A stretch of 27,596 nucleotides of DNA, taken from an uncultured Eubacteriales bacterium. Its GTDB lineage: Bacteria > Bacillota > Clostridia > Oscillospirales > Oscillospiraceae. Shown in pieces: positions 1 to 6,309 of this stretch. Location: positions 1 through 27,596 of the forward strand of contig USAT01000016.1 in NCBI GenBank assembly GCA_900552725.1, written 5' to 3'. Under the pieces are notes generated by a model. It was not told the origin of the DNA. It saw nothing but the letters and a program-made list of their open reading frames with translations, and made no database searches. How positions within the stretch are numbered: the first letter of the stretch is position 1; every line of letters begins with the position of its first letter. The position numbers and the translations under genes were made by a program.

Positions 1-153
1 GCGGCGCTCGGATCGCTCCCCCCGACGGCCCGCACGACGAACGTATAATTTTCCGATAAACCGGTGGGGCGTCGAGGACGCCGCCCCCTACAACCGACCA
101 CAAGAAACCACCGTGTGATACGCGGCGGCCTGAGGTCACCCCGCCCTACGAAA
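1..153. repeat. Palindromic intergenic repeat, copy 1 (cut by window edge)
   Basis: This stretch is nearly identical to 384-533: both start GCGGCGCTCGGATCGCTCC and end in CCGCCCTACG. Inside lies the right half of the palindromic family unit, with the GGGCGTCGAGGACGCC arm ending in CCCCCTAC at 91. The last 20 bases are the reverse complement of the GTAGGGCGGGGTGACC module seen at 14829. No convincing gene is present. The unit may continue to the left of the window. Confidence 0.8.
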
Positions 154-169
154 ATATCGCAAAACCCCC

Positions 170-198
170 GTAGGGCGGGCCCTATGTGGCCCGCCGCG
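170..198. repeat. Short GTAGGGCGGG hairpin module
   Basis: The module is GTAG followed by GGCGGGCC, a short loop and GGCCCGCC, giving an eight-base-pair hairpin. The same module design (GTAGGGCGGG then a CCCGCC partner) recurs at 14572-14600. It belongs to the dispersed repeats of this genome and shows no coding potential. Confidence 0.7.
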
Positions 199-230
199 AT
201 AAACGCACCGCACCATCGTATACCGCTTCC

Positions 231-473
231 GTAGGGGCCGGCGTCCCCGACGGCCCGCACGATAAACGGACACGGTCTGGTGGTATGATCCTGTTGCGGT
301 ACCCAAAATTTCCGCGCTGCCTCACGGCGGGCGCTTGAAATTTTGACCGCTGCCACTCGCTCACCTCGCTTCATCCGCCACTGGCGGCGCTCGGATCGCT
401 CCCCCCGACGGCCCGCACGACGAACGTATAATTTTCCGGTAAACGGTGGGGCGTCGAGGACGCCGCCCCCTAC
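231..473. repeat. Composite palindromic repeat with nested insertion
   Basis: The unit begins with the standard left arm GTAGGGGCCGGCGTCCCCG and ends at 473 with the standard right arm GGACGCCGCCCCCTAC. The centre, normally about 35 bases, is expanded by a second module carrying CGGTACCCAAAATTTC and, downstream, GAAATTTTGACCGC. That second module also occurs at about 14845-14930, so one repeat appears nested in another. No gene is supported in 1-651 apart from the start of nudF. Confidence 0.7.
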
Positions 474-533
474 AACCGACCACAAGACCCCCGCATGATT
501 TGCGGCGGCCTGAGGTCACCCCGCCCTACGAAA
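384..533. repeat. Palindromic intergenic repeat, copy 2
   Basis: This is a second copy of the sequence at 1-153 with small differences, for example one fewer base pair near the GGTAAACGG centre. The two copies are direct repeats 383 bases apart and could recombine. It overlaps the right arm of the composite unit at 231-473. Positions 534-651 carry only a pyrimidine-rich tract and a short ATGCCGC/GCGGCAT hairpin at 568-586. Confidence 0.8.
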
Positions 534-651
534 TCACACACAGGGAAAAGCGAAAAAAATTCCGATCATGCCGCCGATAGCGGCATACCTCACCTCTTCA
601 CTCTTCACTTTTCTCTCTTCACTCAACCGTACCCCCAAAAAGGAGACCCTC

Positions 652-1185
652 ATGGATCTGACTGAAAAAACACTTTCCACCGAAAAAATCTACGACGGCG
701 TCATCATCCACGTCCGCCGGGATAAGGTGCTGCTGCCCAACGGCCACACCTCCACCCGCGAGATCGTGGAGCATCCCGGCGGCGTGGGCATCCTGGCCCT
801 GGAGGCCGACGGCACCGTGCTGCTGGTGCGGCAATACCGCTACGCCTTCGGCCGCACGCTGCTGGAGATCCCCGCCGGAAAGCGGGAGCCGGGCGAGGAG
901 CCCTTCGTCACCGCCCGCCGCGAGCTGCGGGAGGAGACCGGCGCCGTGGCCGAATCCTGGACGCCCCTGGGCAGCCTCATCGCCTCGCCGGGCTGCTATG
1001 ACGAGGTACTGTACCTCTATCTGGCCCAGGATCTCCACTACGGGGCCACCGACCCGGACGAGGACGAGTTCCTGGCGGTGGAGCGGATGCCCCTGGACGA
1101 GCTGGCCCGCCTGTGCGTGGACGGCGAGATCACCGACGCCAAAACCGTCTGCGCCGTGCTGAAGGCCAAGCTGCTGGGACTTTGA
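652..1185 (+). CDS. nudF: Nudix hydrolase, ADP-ribose pyrophosphatase type
   Basis: The 177-residue cytosolic protein probably hydrolyses ADP-ribose or related nucleoside diphosphate sugars to AMP and a sugar phosphate. A complete Nudix box (G-x5-E-x7-R-E-x-x-E-E-x-G) lies at about residues 76-98. It is preceded by the VRQYRY...LEIPAGK context typical of ADP-ribose pyrophosphatases. An in-frame ATG at 568 exists, but the ATG at 652 is preceded by AAAAAGGAG at 636-644, and the family starts at this point, so 652 is chosen. It stands between repeats and a separately promoted membrane gene. I see no clear promoter in the repeat-rich upstream DNA. Exact substrate preference cannot be read from the sequence. 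Confidence 0.9.
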   Translation: MDLTEKTLSTEKIYDGVIIHVRRDKVLLPNGHTSTREIVEHPGGVGILALEADGTVLLVRQYRYAFGRTLLEIPAGKREPGEEPFVTARRELREETGAVAESWTPLGSLIASPGCYDEVLYLYLAQDLHYGATDPDEDEFLAVERMPLDELARLCVDGEITDAKTVCAVLKAKLLGL

Positions 1186-1198
1186 GGCGAAAACCCCC

Positions 1199-1227
1199 TT
1201 GCCCTCTCGTCCCGGAGATGGTACAAT
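1199..1227 (+). promoter_or_regulatory. Sigma-A-type promoter for the small membrane gene
   Basis: TTGCCC (1199-1204) and TACAAT (1222-1227) are separated by 17 bases. They sit just after the nudF stop and 33 bases before the next start codon. Confidence 0.7.
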
Positions 1228-1260
1228 AGAGGGAAGAAACAAGGAAGGAAGAGAGCATAC

Positions 1261-1521
1261 ATGAAAAAATTAGATGCCAGAACGCTGATCGAGCTGATCC
1301 TGCTGGTGGTGGCCGTCATCTTCTGGGGCCTGCGCAAGGCCAATATCCTGTACATTCCCGGCCTGGCGGCCATCGCCCTGGCCATCGCCATGGGCCTGCT
1401 GGGCATGGGCTACATCGCCAACAGGCAAAAGACCCGCAAGCTGGCGGGCGTGCTGCTGCTGGCCTTCGCCCTGCTGCAGATCATCGTGGGCCTCATGGAG
1501 ATCCGCAGCTTCGCCGCGTAA
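1261..1521 (+). CDS. Small integral membrane protein, unknown function
   Basis: The 86-residue protein has a short charged start (MKKLDART) and three hydrophobic stretches: about residues 10-27, 29-49 and 60-80. A basic loop, ANRQKTRK, lies between the second and third, so three membrane helices are likely. GGAAGG stands ahead of the ATG. The gene has its own promoter upstream and a strong terminator directly after it, so it is a single-gene unit. I do not recognise the family, and the sequence gives no catalytic clue. Confidence 0.75.
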   Translation: MKKLDARTLIELILLVVAVIFWGLRKANILYIPGLAAIALAIAMGLLGMGYIANRQKTRKLAGVLLLAFALLQIIVGLMEIRSFAA

Positions 1522-1532
1522 AGAGAATCCAT

Positions 1533-1568
1533 AAAAAAGAACCGTTCCTCCCGGAACGGTTCTTTTTT
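1533..1568. terminator. Bidirectional intrinsic terminator
   Basis: A GAACCGTTCC stem (1539-1548), a four-base loop and GGAACGGTTC (1553-1562) are followed by TTTTTT on the plus strand. A6 precedes the stem, giving a T-tract on the minus strand as well. It sits between the convergent small membrane gene and ilvE and can serve both. Confidence 0.92.
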
Positions 1569-1574
1569 GTGGGC

Positions 1575-2642
1575 TTACGCTTCAACCTTGCAGGTCCAGC
1601 CGAAGGGATCGGGCCTGGTGCCCCACTGGATGCCGGTCAGCTCGTCATAGAGCTTCTGGGACAGTGCGCCGATCCGGCCGCCGTTGACCTCGTAGCGCAC
1701 GTCGCCCCAGCCCAGAGCGCCAATGGGGGAGATGACGGCGGCGGTGCCGATGCACCATGCCTCCTCCAGCGCGCCGGTGCGGGCGGCCTCGAACAGCTCG
1801 TCCACGCTCAGCAGCCGCTCCTCCACCGGCATGTTCCAGCTCTTCAGCAGCTCGATGGCGGACTTGCGGGTGACGCCCCGGAGGATGGAGCCGGTCAGGG
1901 CGGGGGTGACGACGGTGCCGTTGATCTTGAACATGACGTTCATGCCGCCGCCCTCCTCCACATACTTGCGCTCCACGCCGTCCAGCCACAGCACCTGGGA
2001 GTAGCCCTTGGCCTCGGCACGCTCACCGGCGCGGTTGGCCGCGCCGTAGTTGCCGCCGCACTTGGCCTCGCCGGTGCCGCCGCGGACGGCACGGACATCC
2101 TCGGTCTCCACCATGATGGGCACGGGCTTCAGACCGTCGGCAAAGTAGCTGCCGGAGGGGGAGAGAATGATGACGAAGGACGCCTCATGGACGCCGTGCA
2201 GCGCCAGCGTGGGATCGGTGGAGTACAGGAAGGGCCGGATGTACAGGCTGGTGCCGGGATCGCTGGGTACCCAGCTCTGATCCACCCGCACCACCTCCTT
2301 GATGGCCTGCAATGCGTCGTCGGGATCCACCTGGGGCAGGCCCAGACGCTCACAGGAGCGGTTCAGCCGGGCGATGTTCTCCCAGGGGCGGAAGAGCTGC
2401 ACCTGGCCGTCAGGGCGGCGGTACGCCTTCAGCCCCTCGAACACCTCGGTGCCGTAGTGCAGGACGCTGGCGGCGGGGGACAGGGCAATGGGGCCGTAGG
2501 GCACCACGCGGGCGTTGTGCCAGCCGTCCTGCTCGGTGTAGTCCATGACAAACATGTGGTCGGTGAACACGGTGCCGAAGCCCAGCTGATCGGAGGGGGG
2601 CAGGGTGCCGGGATGGGGATTCTTGGTGACAGTGATATTCAT
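1575..2642 (-). CDS. ilvE: Branched-chain amino acid aminotransferase
   Basis: The 355-residue fold-type IV PLP enzyme interconverts Leu/Ile/Val and their 2-oxo acids with glutamate as amino donor, the last step of branched-chain amino acid synthesis. The PLP lysine is K194 in EAKCGGNYG. The conserved HYGTEVFEGLKAYR (about 62-75) and EEGGGMNVMF motifs are present, and the length fits the family. AGGAGGT (2651-2657 on the complement) precedes the start with good spacing. The gene is preceded by a leader ORF rich in Ile/Leu/Val and by a terminator hairpin, suggesting attenuation by charged branched-chain tRNA levels. No other ilv or leu gene is in the window. Confidence 0.95.
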   Translation of the reverse strand: MNITVTKNPHPGTLPPSDQLGFGTVFTDHMFVMDYTEQDGWHNARVVPYGPIALSPAASVLHYGTEVFEGLKAYRRPDGQVQLFRPWENIARLNRSCERLGLPQVDPDDALQAIKEVVRVDQSWVPSDPGTSLYIRPFLYSTDPTLALHGVHEASFVIILSPSGSYFADGLKPVPIMVETEDVRAVRGGTGEAKCGGNYGAANRAGERAEAKGYSQVLWLDGVERKYVEEGGGMNVMFKINGTVVTPALTGSILRGVTRKSAIELLKSWNMPVEERLLSVDELFEAARTGALEEAWCIGTAAVISPIGALGWGDVRYEVNGGRIGALSQKLYDELTGIQWGTRPDPFGWTCKVEA

Positions 2643-2687
2643 GGTGATTTACCTCCTGAAAATAATAAAATACAAATAAACAACATG

Positions 2688-2720
2688 AAAAAGAGGCCCC
2701 GCCGGATGGCGGAGCCTCTT
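2688..2720 (-). terminator. Attenuator-like intrinsic terminator upstream of ilvE
   Basis: Read on the minus strand, AAGAGGCTCCGCC, a four-base ATCC loop and GGCGGGGCCTCTT form a 13-pair stem with one U-G pair, ending in five T. It lies between the leader ORF stop (2742) and the ilvE ribosome binding site (2657), where a transcription attenuator is expected. By eye I do not find an obvious long antiterminator pairing partner. Confidence 0.85.
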
Positions 2721-2741
2721 GCTGCAAATGCTTTCGTGTAC

Positions 2742-2939
2742 TTACGAGGGCAGGCAGGGGGAAGGGGACGTCATGTTCCGGCATACAACAGGGCTGGTCA
2801 GTACCAGCAAAATAATAATGGACGCCAGCGCAATGGCGTCCATGGGCAGAATAATGCTGTTGCTGTCAGAGCATGCGGACACAGCGCAGGCGGCCTGCGC
2901 GTAAGCGGTCATATGGGCGAATACGTTGGTCATCATCAT
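2742..2939 (-). CDS. Putative ilvE leader peptide
   Basis: This 65-codon ORF starts at the first of three consecutive ATG codons, ten bases after GAAAGGA (2950-2956). It is oriented with ilvE and lies between a good promoter and the attenuator. Residues 41-47 read IIILLVL, followed by VV at 51-52; further I, L and IAL codons precede this. All six Ile codons are ATT and the Val codons of the run are GTA or GTT, while nearby genes mostly use ATC and GTG/GTC. The coding RNA can fold two hairpins: 2819-2842, stem TGGACGCC/GGCGTCCA, and 2793-2808, stem GCTGGT/ACCAGC. The second lies at the control codons. An alternative reading is a small single-helix membrane protein. Role as a regulatory leader is inferred. 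Confidence 0.7.
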   Translation of the reverse strand: MMMTNVFAHMTAYAQAACAVSACSDSNSIILPMDAIALASIIILLVLTSPVVCRNMTSPSPCLPS

Positions 2940-2971
2940 TTCCGCTGTGTCCTTTCGTAAGATTTGAACGG

Positions 2972-3000
2972 AGTGTAGCACACATTTTCTCCCAATGCAA
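2972..3000 (-). promoter_or_regulatory. Promoter of the ilvE leader transcript
   Basis: On the minus strand TTGCAT (3000-2995) and TACACT (2977-2972) are 17 bases apart. Transcription would begin near 2965, about 25 bases before the leader ATG and 320 before ilvE. Confidence 0.7.
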
Positions 3001-3082
3001 GAGGAAAATTATCCCAGAAACCCAGAATCGTCCGAACGCACAAGTCCCGCCCTGCCGTGTCCCCGGAAACTTAGGCAAAAGG

Positions 3083-3115
3083 GCGGAGCTGTCCGCCGAC
3101 CGCGGACAGCTTCGC
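3083..3115. other. Isolated 14-bp hairpin between ilvE leader and mscS promoters
   Basis: GCGGAGCTGTCCGC (3083-3096) pairs with GCGGACAGCTTCGC (3102-3115) with a single G-T pair and a five-base loop. There is no T-tract on either side, so it does not look like an intrinsic terminator. It lies between two divergent promoters, so it could be a protein binding site or a cruciform. Function unknown. Confidence 0.5.
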
Positions 3116-3145
3116 TTATGGCAGCCATCGGAAAACGGAAAGGGT

Positions 3146-3174
3146 TTGCAAAACGGGGCCAAGCCTGCTATACT
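3146..3174 (+). promoter_or_regulatory. Promoter of mscS
   Basis: TTGCAA (3146-3151) and TATACT (3169-3174) are separated by 17 bases, 33 bases before the start codon. Confidence 0.8.
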
Positions 3175-3206
3175 GCACCTAACAGCTTTTTCCGGGAGGG
3201 TTCCGT

Positions 3207-4022
3207 ATGAACGATCTCAGCGTTTCCAAGATTTTGTCAACATCCCTGGGCGGGTTCACCCTGGGGCATATCCTGTCGGCCATCCTGACGCTGCTGGTCT
3301 GTCTGGTGGTGGTGCATCTGGTGATGAAGCTGGTGACACGGCTTTTGAATCGCGTTCAGAAGCTGAACGACCGGCTGCGGAAGATCACCCTCACCGCTGT
3401 AAAGGCGGTGCTGTATGTGCTGACGGCCATCATCACCGCCGGGGCCCTGGGCGTCAACACCACGTCGCTGACGGCCATCATGTCGGTGCTGACCTTGGGC
3501 GTGACCCTGGCGGCGGAGGACATCCTGGGCAACGTGGCCGGGGGGCTGGTGATCCTGTCCTCCCACCCCTTCAGCATCGGCGACGTGATCGAGGTGGACG
3601 GGGCCGAGGGCACCGTCCGGGAGATCACCCTGAACCACACCAAGCTGGAGGCGTATGACGGCCAGATCATCATGGAGCCCAACAAGACCCTGGCCTCGGC
3701 CAAGGTGGTGAACTACACCACTCTGGGGCGGCGGCGCATCGTCCACAACGTGACCGCCTCCTATGACGCGCCCACCGAGGCGGTGAAGGCCGCGTGCAGG
3801 GAGGCCATGGACGTGCCCGGCGTGCTGGCCGACCCGGCCCCGGAGGTGCGGCTGATCAGCTACGGCAGCAGTTCCATCGAGTACTCCGTCCGCTGCTGGG
3901 CGTCGGTGGCCGACTACTGGCGGGTGTATTTCGCGGTGAACGAGAATCTCCGCGATGCCTTCGCCCGCCACGGCGTGGAGATGACCTATGACCATTTGAA
4001 CGTCCATGTGGTGGAGAAATAG
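3207..4022 (+). CDS. mscS: Small-conductance mechanosensitive channel, MscS family
   Basis: The 271-residue inner-membrane channel opens under membrane tension to release osmolytes on hypo-osmotic shock. Three hydrophobic segments lie in about residues 15-115. The third holds the Gly/Ala-rich pore helix context (LGVTLAAEDILGNVAGGLVIL), followed by the MscS beta domain with HPFSIGDVIEVDGAEGTVREITLNHTKLEAYDGQIIMEPN. A C-terminal alpha/beta portion ends at 4022. Length is near E. coli MscS. GGGAGG precedes the ATG at 3207. It has its own promoter and is followed by repeats and two terminators, so it is likely monocistronic. Confidence 0.93.
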   Translation: MNDLSVSKILSTSLGGFTLGHILSAILTLLVCLVVVHLVMKLVTRLLNRVQKLNDRLRKITLTAVKAVLYVLTAIITAGALGVNTTSLTAIMSVLTLGVTLAAEDILGNVAGGLVILSSHPFSIGDVIEVDGAEGTVREITLNHTKLEAYDGQIIMEPNKTLASAKVVNYTTLGRRRIVHNVTASYDAPTEAVKAACREAMDVPGVLADPAPEVRLISYGSSSIEYSVRCWASVADYWRVYFAVNENLRDAFARHGVEMTYDHLNVHVVEK

Positions 4023-4041
4023 GGACTGCCGGTAGAACTCC

Positions 4042-4126
4042 GTAGGGGGCGGCGTCCCCGACGCCCCGCCGGTTACCCAAACAGCTATCGTCGATCGTGC
4101 GGGCCGTCGAGGACGCCGGCCCCTAC
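4042..4126. repeat. 85-bp palindromic repeat unit
   Basis: This is a clean family unit. The left arm GTAGGGGGCGGCGTCCCCG and the right arm GTCGAGGACGCCGGCCCCTAC are imperfect inverted repeats around a roughly 35-base centre. It lies directly downstream of mscS. Matching units lie at 14687-14771 and 19192-19277. Confidence 0.85.
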
Positions 4127-4149
4127 GAAACGACCACCGATAGAACTTC

Positions 4150-4228
4150 GTAGGGCGGCATGACCACATGCCGCCGCGCGATGGTACCTTCAAAGACAAG
4201 ATGGATGCTGCGGCGGCATAGCCGCCGC
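4150..4228. repeat. GTAGGGCGGCATG hairpin module and adjacent GC-rich hairpin
   Basis: GGCGGCAT/ATGCCGCC (4155-4175, loop GACCAC) and GCGGCGGC/GCCGCCGC (4210-4228, three-base loop) form two hairpins in the mscS trailer. The first starts with the same GTAGGGCGG motif as the other modules in this genome. Confidence 0.6.
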
Positions 4229-4238
4229 GATCGGAACT

Positions 4239-4265
4239 AAAAACATGCCACCGGCATGTTTTCTT
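4239..4265. terminator. Probable intrinsic terminator, mscS side
   Basis: AAAACATGCC (4240-4249), a three-base ACC loop and GGCATGTTTT (4253-4262) form a ten-pair stem rich in A-T at the base, with a modest T-tract. It is nearly symmetric, so it could act in both directions. Confidence 0.5.
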
Positions 4266-4299
4266 AACGTTCCGACGCCCCGCAACAACCCAACACACG

Positions 4300-4333
4300 A
4301 AAAGGACAGGCGCATCTGCGCCTGTCCTTTTTT
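4300..4333. terminator. Intrinsic terminator between convergent genes
   Basis: AAGGACAGGCGCA (4302-4314) pairs with TGCGCCTGTCCTT (4317-4329) across a two-base loop, followed by a T-tract through 4333. The AAAA at 4300 gives a shorter T-tract on the minus strand. It lies between mscS and the minus-strand surface protein gene. Confidence 0.88.
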
Positions 4334-4363
4334 ATGCCTAAATCTGCCCGAAAGAATGAAGAA

Positions 4364-5422
4364 TTACTGTTCCTTCCGCCGCAGCCACGCGCAGCCGGTC
4401 ATGCTGAGGATCGCCATGCCCGCGTACAGGGCAACGCCCGCGTCGCCGGTCTTGGGAGAGCTGACGCTGACGGCAGGAGTGGTGGTGGGCGCGGGTCTCC
4501 GCCCGGTGGCGGGGATCACGGTGGACGCCTGTGTGATCTCAGTCTTGGCCTCGGCGTCCGCGTAATACTTGCCGCAGCCCTCACAGTACCAGTACTCGGT
4601 GTTGCCGTTCACCCGGCTGGTGGCGGCGCTGGCGGGAACGTGCTTCAGATCGTGCAGCACTTCGCCGCAGAGGTCGCAGACGTGATTATTGTCGGTATCC
4701 GCGTGGCCGGTCAGCACTTTGCCGCAGCCGTCGCATTTGTGGTCATTGTCCGTGTCCATACAGGGAATGGGACTTGTATAACAGGTGGGACAATAATGGT
4801 CATCGTTGATGTTGTGATATCCCACATCTGACCTTGCATCGCAGCCTTTCGTTAGACAGTAATGCCAATGCTGTTCGGTGTCGCTGCGCCAACTGCCGGA
4901 GAAACTGTGATCACTCTTTTTTCCGTGCTCCACGCCGCAGACCGTACATTTGGCCGGCGCCTGGCAGGTGGCCGTACCGTCGCAGTTCGCGGTCTCGACG
5001 TGTGCTGCGTCACGCTTGCAGGTGCGGCTGTGGGTGCCGTCGCCCTTGGACTGCCACGCGCCCCAGTCGTGGCCCAGAATACCGTATTCCTCGCCGCATT
5101 TCTCGCAGGTTTTGCCCGTGGTGCAGGTGGGCGTTTCGGTGCCGCCGCTGTGACTGCCTAGCGCCCCCGAGGGATGAGTTTCATCTATCCTAGGACAATT
5201 CGGACATTGTATTCTGATCCAATGATAGACAGGATCATACCCCGCGATGGGGGATTTAATAAATTCCAAAATTTTCCAATTTGAGTCTGTGTTGCACGTA
5301 CGGCAATGATGCCATATTGTTCCCAAGTCTGCGCTACCCTCGTCATCCGCATACGCCGTCACCGGCAGCAGCGTCAGCGCCAGCATCAGGGCCAGCGCGA
5401 TGGCAAATAGTCGTTTCTTCAT
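4364..5422 (-). CDS. Cys-rich secreted surface protein with sortase-like tail
   Basis: The 352-residue protein has a clear signal peptide (MKKRLFAIALALMLALTLLPVTAYA, cleavage expected after residue 25). Its body carries many CxxC pairs: CRTC, CPNC, CEKCG, CTVCG, CPTC, CDGCG, CDLCG, CEGCG. It includes tandem DTDNDHKCDGCG and DTDNNHVCDLCG units that may bind metal. The C-terminus is SPKTGDAGVALYAGM, a hydrophobic helix and RRKEQ, an LPXTG-like wall-sorting layout. An upstream in-frame ATG at 5497 exists. The ATG at 5422 is chosen because it starts the signal peptide and follows AAAGGAA. It lies 43 bases after the TetR gene and is probably co-transcribed with it. Function is unknown; these repeats are common in gut Firmicute surface proteins. 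Confidence 0.85.
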   Translation of the reverse strand: MKKRLFAIALALMLALTLLPVTAYADDEGSADLGTIWHHCRTCNTDSNWKILEFIKSPIAGYDPVYHWIRIQCPNCPRIDETHPSGALGSHSGGTETPTCTTGKTCEKCGEEYGILGHDWGAWQSKGDGTHSRTCKRDAAHVETANCDGTATCQAPAKCTVCGVEHGKKSDHSFSGSWRSDTEQHWHYCLTKGCDARSDVGYHNINDDHYCPTCYTSPIPCMDTDNDHKCDGCGKVLTGHADTDNNHVCDLCGEVLHDLKHVPASAATSRVNGNTEYWYCEGCGKYYADAEAKTEITQASTVIPATGRRPAPTTTPAVSVSSPKTGDAGVALYAGMAILSMTGCAWLRRKEQ

Positions 5423-5465
5423 GCTCCGTTCCTTTCTTTTCATCCTGTCGTCGTTTCCTCTTGCT

Positions 5466-6161
5466 CTATTCTTCGATCCCCTGCAGGGAGAATTCAAACC
5501 GCATGGCCAGGGCCTGGAACAGCGTCTGCATCACCCGCTCGGCGGTGGCGCGGATGTCCAGCCCCTCCACGAACCGGATGGCCTGCTCCGCCTCCGCCTC
5601 CGGGACCTTGTAGGCCCGCAGCGTCATGGTCAGGAACAGCCGCAGCTTTTTCTCCAGCGTCAGTTCCCCGCCGCAGGGGTGGGCCATGTAGCCCCGCATG
5701 ATGCTGGCCGAGCCGATCTCCGTGTAATAGAAGTCCTGGGCCGTCAGCTCCGGCTGATAGGGGCCGAAGATCTGGTGCAGCTCCCTGGCCGTCTCCCGGA
5801 AGATGTATTCCGACGCCTCCTGCTGGGTATAGGCCTCGATATAGATCTCCCGCAGATTCTCGTTCAGCTCCGTCAGCGTCATCTGGATGGCGGTCTCCAC
5901 CGCGTAGACGTATACCGGCGGCAGCTTCGCCCCCGCCTCGCTCCGGGCCATGGCGAACTGGTTTTCAAACATGAATTTTACCAGCTCCGTCAGCACGCCG
6001 TCCTTGGCCCGGAAGATGTTCTGAAACGTGCTGTAGGACACGTCGGCCCTTTCGATGATCTCCGCCAGGGTGGCCTTCTTGTAGCCTTTCTCCAGAAACA
6101 GCTTGACGCAGACCGTCAGTATCCGCTTTTTGGCAGGCAGGCTGGCGCTGGTCAGGGCCAT
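5466..6161 (-). CDS. TetR/AcrR family transcriptional regulator
   Basis: The 231-residue regulator has an N-terminal TetR helix-turn-helix at about residues 10-57 (KKRILTVCVKLFLEKGYKKATLAEIIERADVSYSTFQNIFRAKDGVL). A helical ligand-binding and dimer domain follows. In-frame ATGs exist at 6230 and near 6200. I place the start at 6161 because GAGAGGA (6172-6178) precedes it at ten bases and the predicted promoter lies between the alternatives. The gene sits between a MATE transporter and a surface protein gene, both on the same strand. A 12-bp palindrome overlaps its predicted -10 box, suggesting autorepression. The effector is unknown; control of the adjacent MATE pump is a reasonable guess. 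Confidence 0.88.
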   Translation of the reverse strand: MALTSASLPAKKRILTVCVKLFLEKGYKKATLAEIIERADVSYSTFQNIFRAKDGVLTELVKFMFENQFAMARSEAGAKLPPVYVYAVETAIQMTLTELNENLREIYIEAYTQQEASEYIFRETARELHQIFGPYQPELTAQDFYYTEIGSASIMRGYMAHPCGGELTLEKKLRLFLTMTLRAYKVPEAEAEQAIRFVEGLDIRATAERVMQTLFQALAMRFEFSLQGIEE

Positions 6162-6200
6162 GGGGATCACGTCCTCTCTTGATTTTGGTGTGTATACCAT

Positions 6201-6230
6201 CATGGTACCATGGATCTTTCCCCGGCGCAA
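6201..6230 (-). promoter_or_regulatory. TetR promoter with palindromic operator
   Basis: On the minus strand TTGCGC (6230-6225) and TACCAT (6207-6202) are 17 bases apart. The perfect palindrome CATGGTACCATG (6201-6212) covers the -10 box, as expected for an autorepressor site. Confidence 0.55.
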
Positions 6231-6253
6231 GAAAAATCACGGACATTTTGCGT

Positions 6254-6286
6254 AAAGAAAAACGGCATGGCCGAAGCCACGCCGTT
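6254..6286 (-). terminator. Intrinsic terminator of the MATE gene
   Basis: On the minus strand AACGGCGTGGC, a TTCG tetraloop and GCCATGCCGTT form an 11-pair stem with one G-U pair, followed by TTTCTTT. It lies after the MATE stop and separates it from the TetR unit. Confidence 0.8.
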
Positions 6287-6309
6287 TCCGGGGAAATATG
6301 CGGTTTTTC

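Noticed and set aside
1569..2960. Long open frame on the plus strand opposite ilvE
   Set aside because: It is the GC-rich antisense shadow of ilvE, with low-complexity Gly/Ala/His translation and no ribosome site; ilvE itself has family motifs and a PLP lysine.
2643..2965. T-box riboswitch before ilvE
   Set aside because: No T-box core (TGGNACCGCG) or AGTA-bulge specifier arrangement is seen; the leader ORF and terminator are better explained as leader-peptide attenuation.
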